This document shows positions 5,909-6,213 of a stretch of DNA of 6,213 nucleotides, in pieces. The notes below the pieces were generated by a model. It worked only from the letters and a program-made list of their open reading frames with translations. It did no database searches and was not told the origin of the DNA. Made by a program: the position numbers and the translations under genes. Origin of the DNA: Sphingomonadales bacterium (GTDB lineage: Bacteria > Pseudomonadota > Alphaproteobacteria > Sphingomonadales > Sphingomonadaceae). The first letter of the stretch is position 1. Each line of letters begins with the position of its first letter. Location of the stretch: positions 1-6,213 of the forward strand of contig JANYCM010000164.1 in NCBI GenBank assembly GCA_025360285.1. Direction: 5' to 3'.

Positions 5909-6213
5909 ATGAGTATGTCAAAGCGCGCGTTGCGCACTGCCCTGTTGGCCTTTGCTGCCGCTGGCCTGGCCGGCACGCCGGTTATGGCCAAGATGTCGAT
6001 GTCGAAGACCGTCATGGTCGGCGGGGCACCGATGTATCCGACCAAGAACATCATTGAAAACGCCGTCAACTCAAAGGACCACACGACGCTGGTCGCCGCG
6101 GTGAAGGCCGCCGGGCTGGTGGACACCTTGTCGGGGCCTGGGCCGTTCACGGTGTTCGCGCCGACCAATGCCGCCTTTGCCAAGCTCCCCGCCGGCACAG
6201 TCGACACGCTGCT
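5909..6213 (+). CDS. Secreted fasciclin (FAS1) domain protein, 3' end missing
   Basis: The frame starts at ATG 5909 and is still open at the right edge after 101 codons. Residues 1-27 form a signal peptide: basic SKRALR, a hydrophobic stretch TALLAFAAAGLAG, then PVMA with likely cleavage after Ala27. A short linker rich in Met, Ser and Lys follows (28-36). The FAS1 domain begins near residue 47: NIIENAV, then TTLVAAVKAAGLVDTLSGPGPF (60-80), and the conserved H1-type motif TVFAPTNAAFAKLP (81-94). FAS1 domains are about 130-140 residues, so roughly the first 40 percent is visible. Such proteins are exported and mediate adhesion or surface interactions. It lies 265 bp downstream of a sigma/anti-sigma pair. 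In mycobacteria the SigK-RskA pair controls FAS1 proteins MPT70 and MPT83, so this gene is the likely target here; that link is inferred. Confidence 0.9.
   Translation, partial: MSMSKRALRTALLAFAAAGLAGTPVMAKMSMSKTVMVGGAPMYPTKNIIENAVNSKDHTTLVAAVKAAGLVDTLSGPGPFTVFAPTNAAFAKLPAGTVDTL

Noticed and set aside
5640..5921. 93-residue minus-strand open frame in the gap before the FAS1 gene
   Set aside because: Its translation is made of the tandem repeat and the pyrimidine-rich tract, with repeated RRFERSEH-like text, and looks like a translated intergenic repeat rather than a protein.
5752..6207. 151-residue minus-strand open frame over the FAS1 gene
   Set aside because: It is opposite a clear signal peptide and FAS1 motif and shows no family features of its own.

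Overview
The window looks like a chromosomal segment from a GC-rich alphaproteobacterium, most likely of the Sphingomonadales. The reasons are the high GC content with strong third-position bias, the alr-mlaE-mlaF arrangement, the style of the FAS1 protein, and the GC-rich intergenic repeat near the right end. The taxonomic call is inference; no rRNA or other marker gene is present.

Layout, left to right. Bases 1-395 hold the 3' part of a MutT-type Nudix hydrolase (nucleotide pool sanitation), cut by the window edge. After a 69-bp gap comes prs (465-1400), a full-length PRPP synthetase. A small secreted protein of unknown function (1397-1612, minus strand) converges on prs; the two stop codons overlap inside one TTAA. 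A 117-bp divergent gap follows, then five plus-strand genes from 1730 to 5643. These are alanine racemase (alr), an MlaE-type lipid transport permease, its MlaF-type ATPase, an ECF sigma factor and an RskA-type membrane anti-sigma factor. Every junction in this series is a 4-base ATGA or GTGA stop/start overlap, so it reads as one translationally coupled operon. A 265-bp non-coding stretch with short tandem repeats and a possible hairpin separates it from the start of a secreted fasciclin (FAS1) protein, which runs off the right edge.

How the genes may work together. alr supplies D-alanine for peptidoglycan and MlaEF-type proteins move phospholipids between the envelope membranes, so the operon's first half concerns the cell envelope. 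The second half is a regulatory pair that senses envelope state: an ECF sigma factor and a one-pass anti-sigma factor with a periplasmic RskA domain. The exported FAS1 protein immediately downstream is the likely target. This mirrors the mycobacterial SigK-RskA system, whose known targets MPT70 and MPT83 are also secreted FAS1 proteins. That parallel, and the coupling of the sigma module to alr-mlaEF, are the most interesting features here. Most individual genes are ordinary housekeeping types.
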